In this document: in pieces, positions 62,801 through 64,000 of the stretch
Layout: each line of letters opens with the position of its first letter
Numbering within the stretch: position 1 is the stretch's first letter
Assembly (NCBI GenBank): GCA_037389465.1
Contig: JAZARR010000074.1
Location: 4,464,501 to 4,528,500 of the forward strand
Direction: 5' to 3'
From: Baylisascaris procyonis
Lineage: Eukaryota > Nematoda > Chromadorea > Rhabditida > Ascarididae
DNA length: 64,000 nt
Made by a program: the position numbers and the translations under genes
The notes under the pieces: model-generated
Seen by the model: only the letters and a program-made list of their open reading frames with translations
Database searches by the model: none
Told to the model about the DNA's origin: nothing

Positions 62801-63778
62801 TCAGTGTTTAGGTTTAATTTACGTCCAGCGATTAGCTTTGGACACATGTTCTGATCAATCCCACAAACGCATTAACATAAAGAGTCGACGTTTATCGATT
62901 GGTCTTCTAACACTGATTTGGATATTTGCTTGGCAACACAAATAAACTAAGTTAACGATCGTGCATGATGATTAAACAAAATAGAATGCAATATTTTATT
63001 ATTGTGATTGTAGTGTTGGGATGAGCGAATCGGTGTTTGTGTGATGACATTGCATAACGCACACGAGAATGCGGTCACTTGCCTTCGTTTCGACAACGAA
63101 AGGATTGTCTCTGGTTCAGTTGACAGAACTATTAAGGTGCTTTGATTATCCTCTCTCTTATATTTCCATTTTATAAGGGAATCCTTAATTCTATATGAAT
63201 TCGCGCATTTCAAATTTGATTAACAATGAATTTGATGTAATTCTCACCTATTTCATTTGCTAAAATATAGAGTTGATTATATGCGGAAAACTTTTTATTC
63301 GTTGAGAAATGATTTAATAGTAAGGAGGAAGAGGGAGTTTATAATATCAACACTAAGGAGCATTACTAGGCATTTTACCGCTATTCTGGGTTATTTGACC
63401 TGTGAACTCAAATGCAAGCCCACGCATCGTGTCATTCCCCTTAATGCGCTTTGTTTGTTTCGGCTAAAGGCGATCAGTGAATCGAAGCATGCAGGTTGTT
63501 TTAATCGTCGCAGAAACGAGACAGCTACTTGCTTTGCAGTGCCTCATATATCAGTTAGATGCTTTCGAAAATTATTTCATGTTGTAAATTGTTCGGAGTG
63601 GGAAAAGTTCGCAATTTGAGACTAATTTATAAATATTGTTTAGATGTGGGATTTGAGAAGTGGTCGATGCCTACAGACTTTGGATTGGAAGCTAAGTGAG
63701 GGGCATACCGGGGTGGTTAGATGCCTTCAAGTTGACGCTTGGAGGATTGTTTCTGCTGCCGACGATAGGACGGTTAAG
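56874..63778 (+). CDS. F-box/WD40-repeat protein (3' end beyond window)
   Basis: Exons: 56874-57068, 57648-57713, 58589-58733, 59266-59523, 60143-60339, 60731-60820, 61711-61799, 62263-62341, 63014-63136, 63644-63778, then a gtaggt donor; 1377 nt, the first 459 residues, with consistent phases. Such proteins are substrate receptors of SCF ubiquitin ligases: the F-box binds Skp1 and the WD40 propeller binds the target. Seen: a Ser/Cys-rich N terminus, a helical stretch before the F-box (MLKKADAEERNALLYELL, then ASLLEDVQRKR), the F-box at about 118-162 (LPTPVALKILHLLDP, then CRAWRTLCGEPCLWKSL), and from about 211 six WD40 units (for example ERIVSGSSDNTIRLWD, SRLASGSNDFTIKVWD, ERIVSGSVDRTIKMWD). 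The seventh blade is cut off by the window. The helix before the F-box is placed as in Cdc4/FBXW7 and beta-TrCP, but the repeats do not let me assign an orthologue. Confidence 0.94.
62408..62448. repeat. (AAAT)n-type microsatellite
   Basis: About 40 bp of aaat/aaaat units in an intron of the F-box/WD40 gene. A similar run lies at 53121-53145 in the GTPBP10 gene. Confidence 0.9.
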
Positions 63779-64000
63779 GTAGGTACATCTTCAAATTCTT
63801 GTATTCATTCAAACTCTTAATGTTTTTGGTATTCTATTCGTGTTATTTCTTATTTTTTATCGTATCAAAAATCAATCTGCTACCGTAGGAAATGCACGCC
63901 CTACCGTATCTATTACAATTTTATCATAGGCAATCCGATTGTGCTTCAAAACGGATAGGGTAGAGTGCACTTCCAAAAATGGGCATAGATCACCGCCCCG

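Noticed and set aside
1..64000. CRISPR arrays, prokaryotic operons, origins, riboswitches
   Set aside because: The gene structure is eukaryotic with spliceosomal introns. No regularly spaced short repeats with unique spacers were seen.

Overview
The window is eukaryotic and almost certainly nematode, most likely a clade V (rhabditid/strongylid) animal. The evidence is AT-rich DNA, short coding exons with GT...TTTCAG borders, a spliced-leader-type acceptor directly in front of a start codon, and a MLT-10 family moulting gene, a family known to me only from nematodes. There are no bacterial-style operons, CRISPR arrays or rRNAs. All gene models below were built by hand from splice signals, reading-frame continuity and intron phase; no search was run.

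Layout. 1-0.7 kb: two phase-compatible minus-strand exons of an unrecognised gene. 0.7-12.7 kb: no convincing gene; it holds an old gag-like minus-strand ORF (4.5-4.9 kb) and a ~0.7 kb foldback element (6.38-7.09 kb). 12.7-13.55 kb: three tandem copies of a 236-296 bp unit. 13.7-18.2 kb (+): an eight-exon gene with GC-rich exons, predicted 540 aa, combining an OTU-protease-like but probably inactive N-terminal domain, five 20-aa tandem repeats, and two zinc fingers. This is the most unusual locus in the window. 20-27 kb: a graveyard of retroelements, comprising a Penelope-like element with two 3' ends in inverted orientation, an envelope-like/LTR relic on the minus strand, and a Ty3/gypsy-type zinc-knuckle/protease relic with its LTR on the plus strand. 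28.2-28.5 kb (+): a small C2HC-finger ORF. 28.6-35.1 kb: mostly empty.

35.2-64 kb carries three recognisable conserved genes, all on the plus strand. They are a MLT-10-like secreted moulting/cuticle gene (35.2-44.6 kb, 9 exons, 739 aa modelled), a complete GTPBP10/Obg-type GTPase (47.4-54.9 kb, 9 exons, 410 aa), and an F-box/WD40 ubiquitin-ligase adaptor (56.9 kb to beyond the window end, first 459 aa). Their functions (cuticle renewal, mitochondrial ribosome biogenesis, SCF substrate recognition) are unrelated, and 2-3 kb separates them, so I see no functional cluster. GTPBP10, and probably the F-box gene, look trans-spliced.
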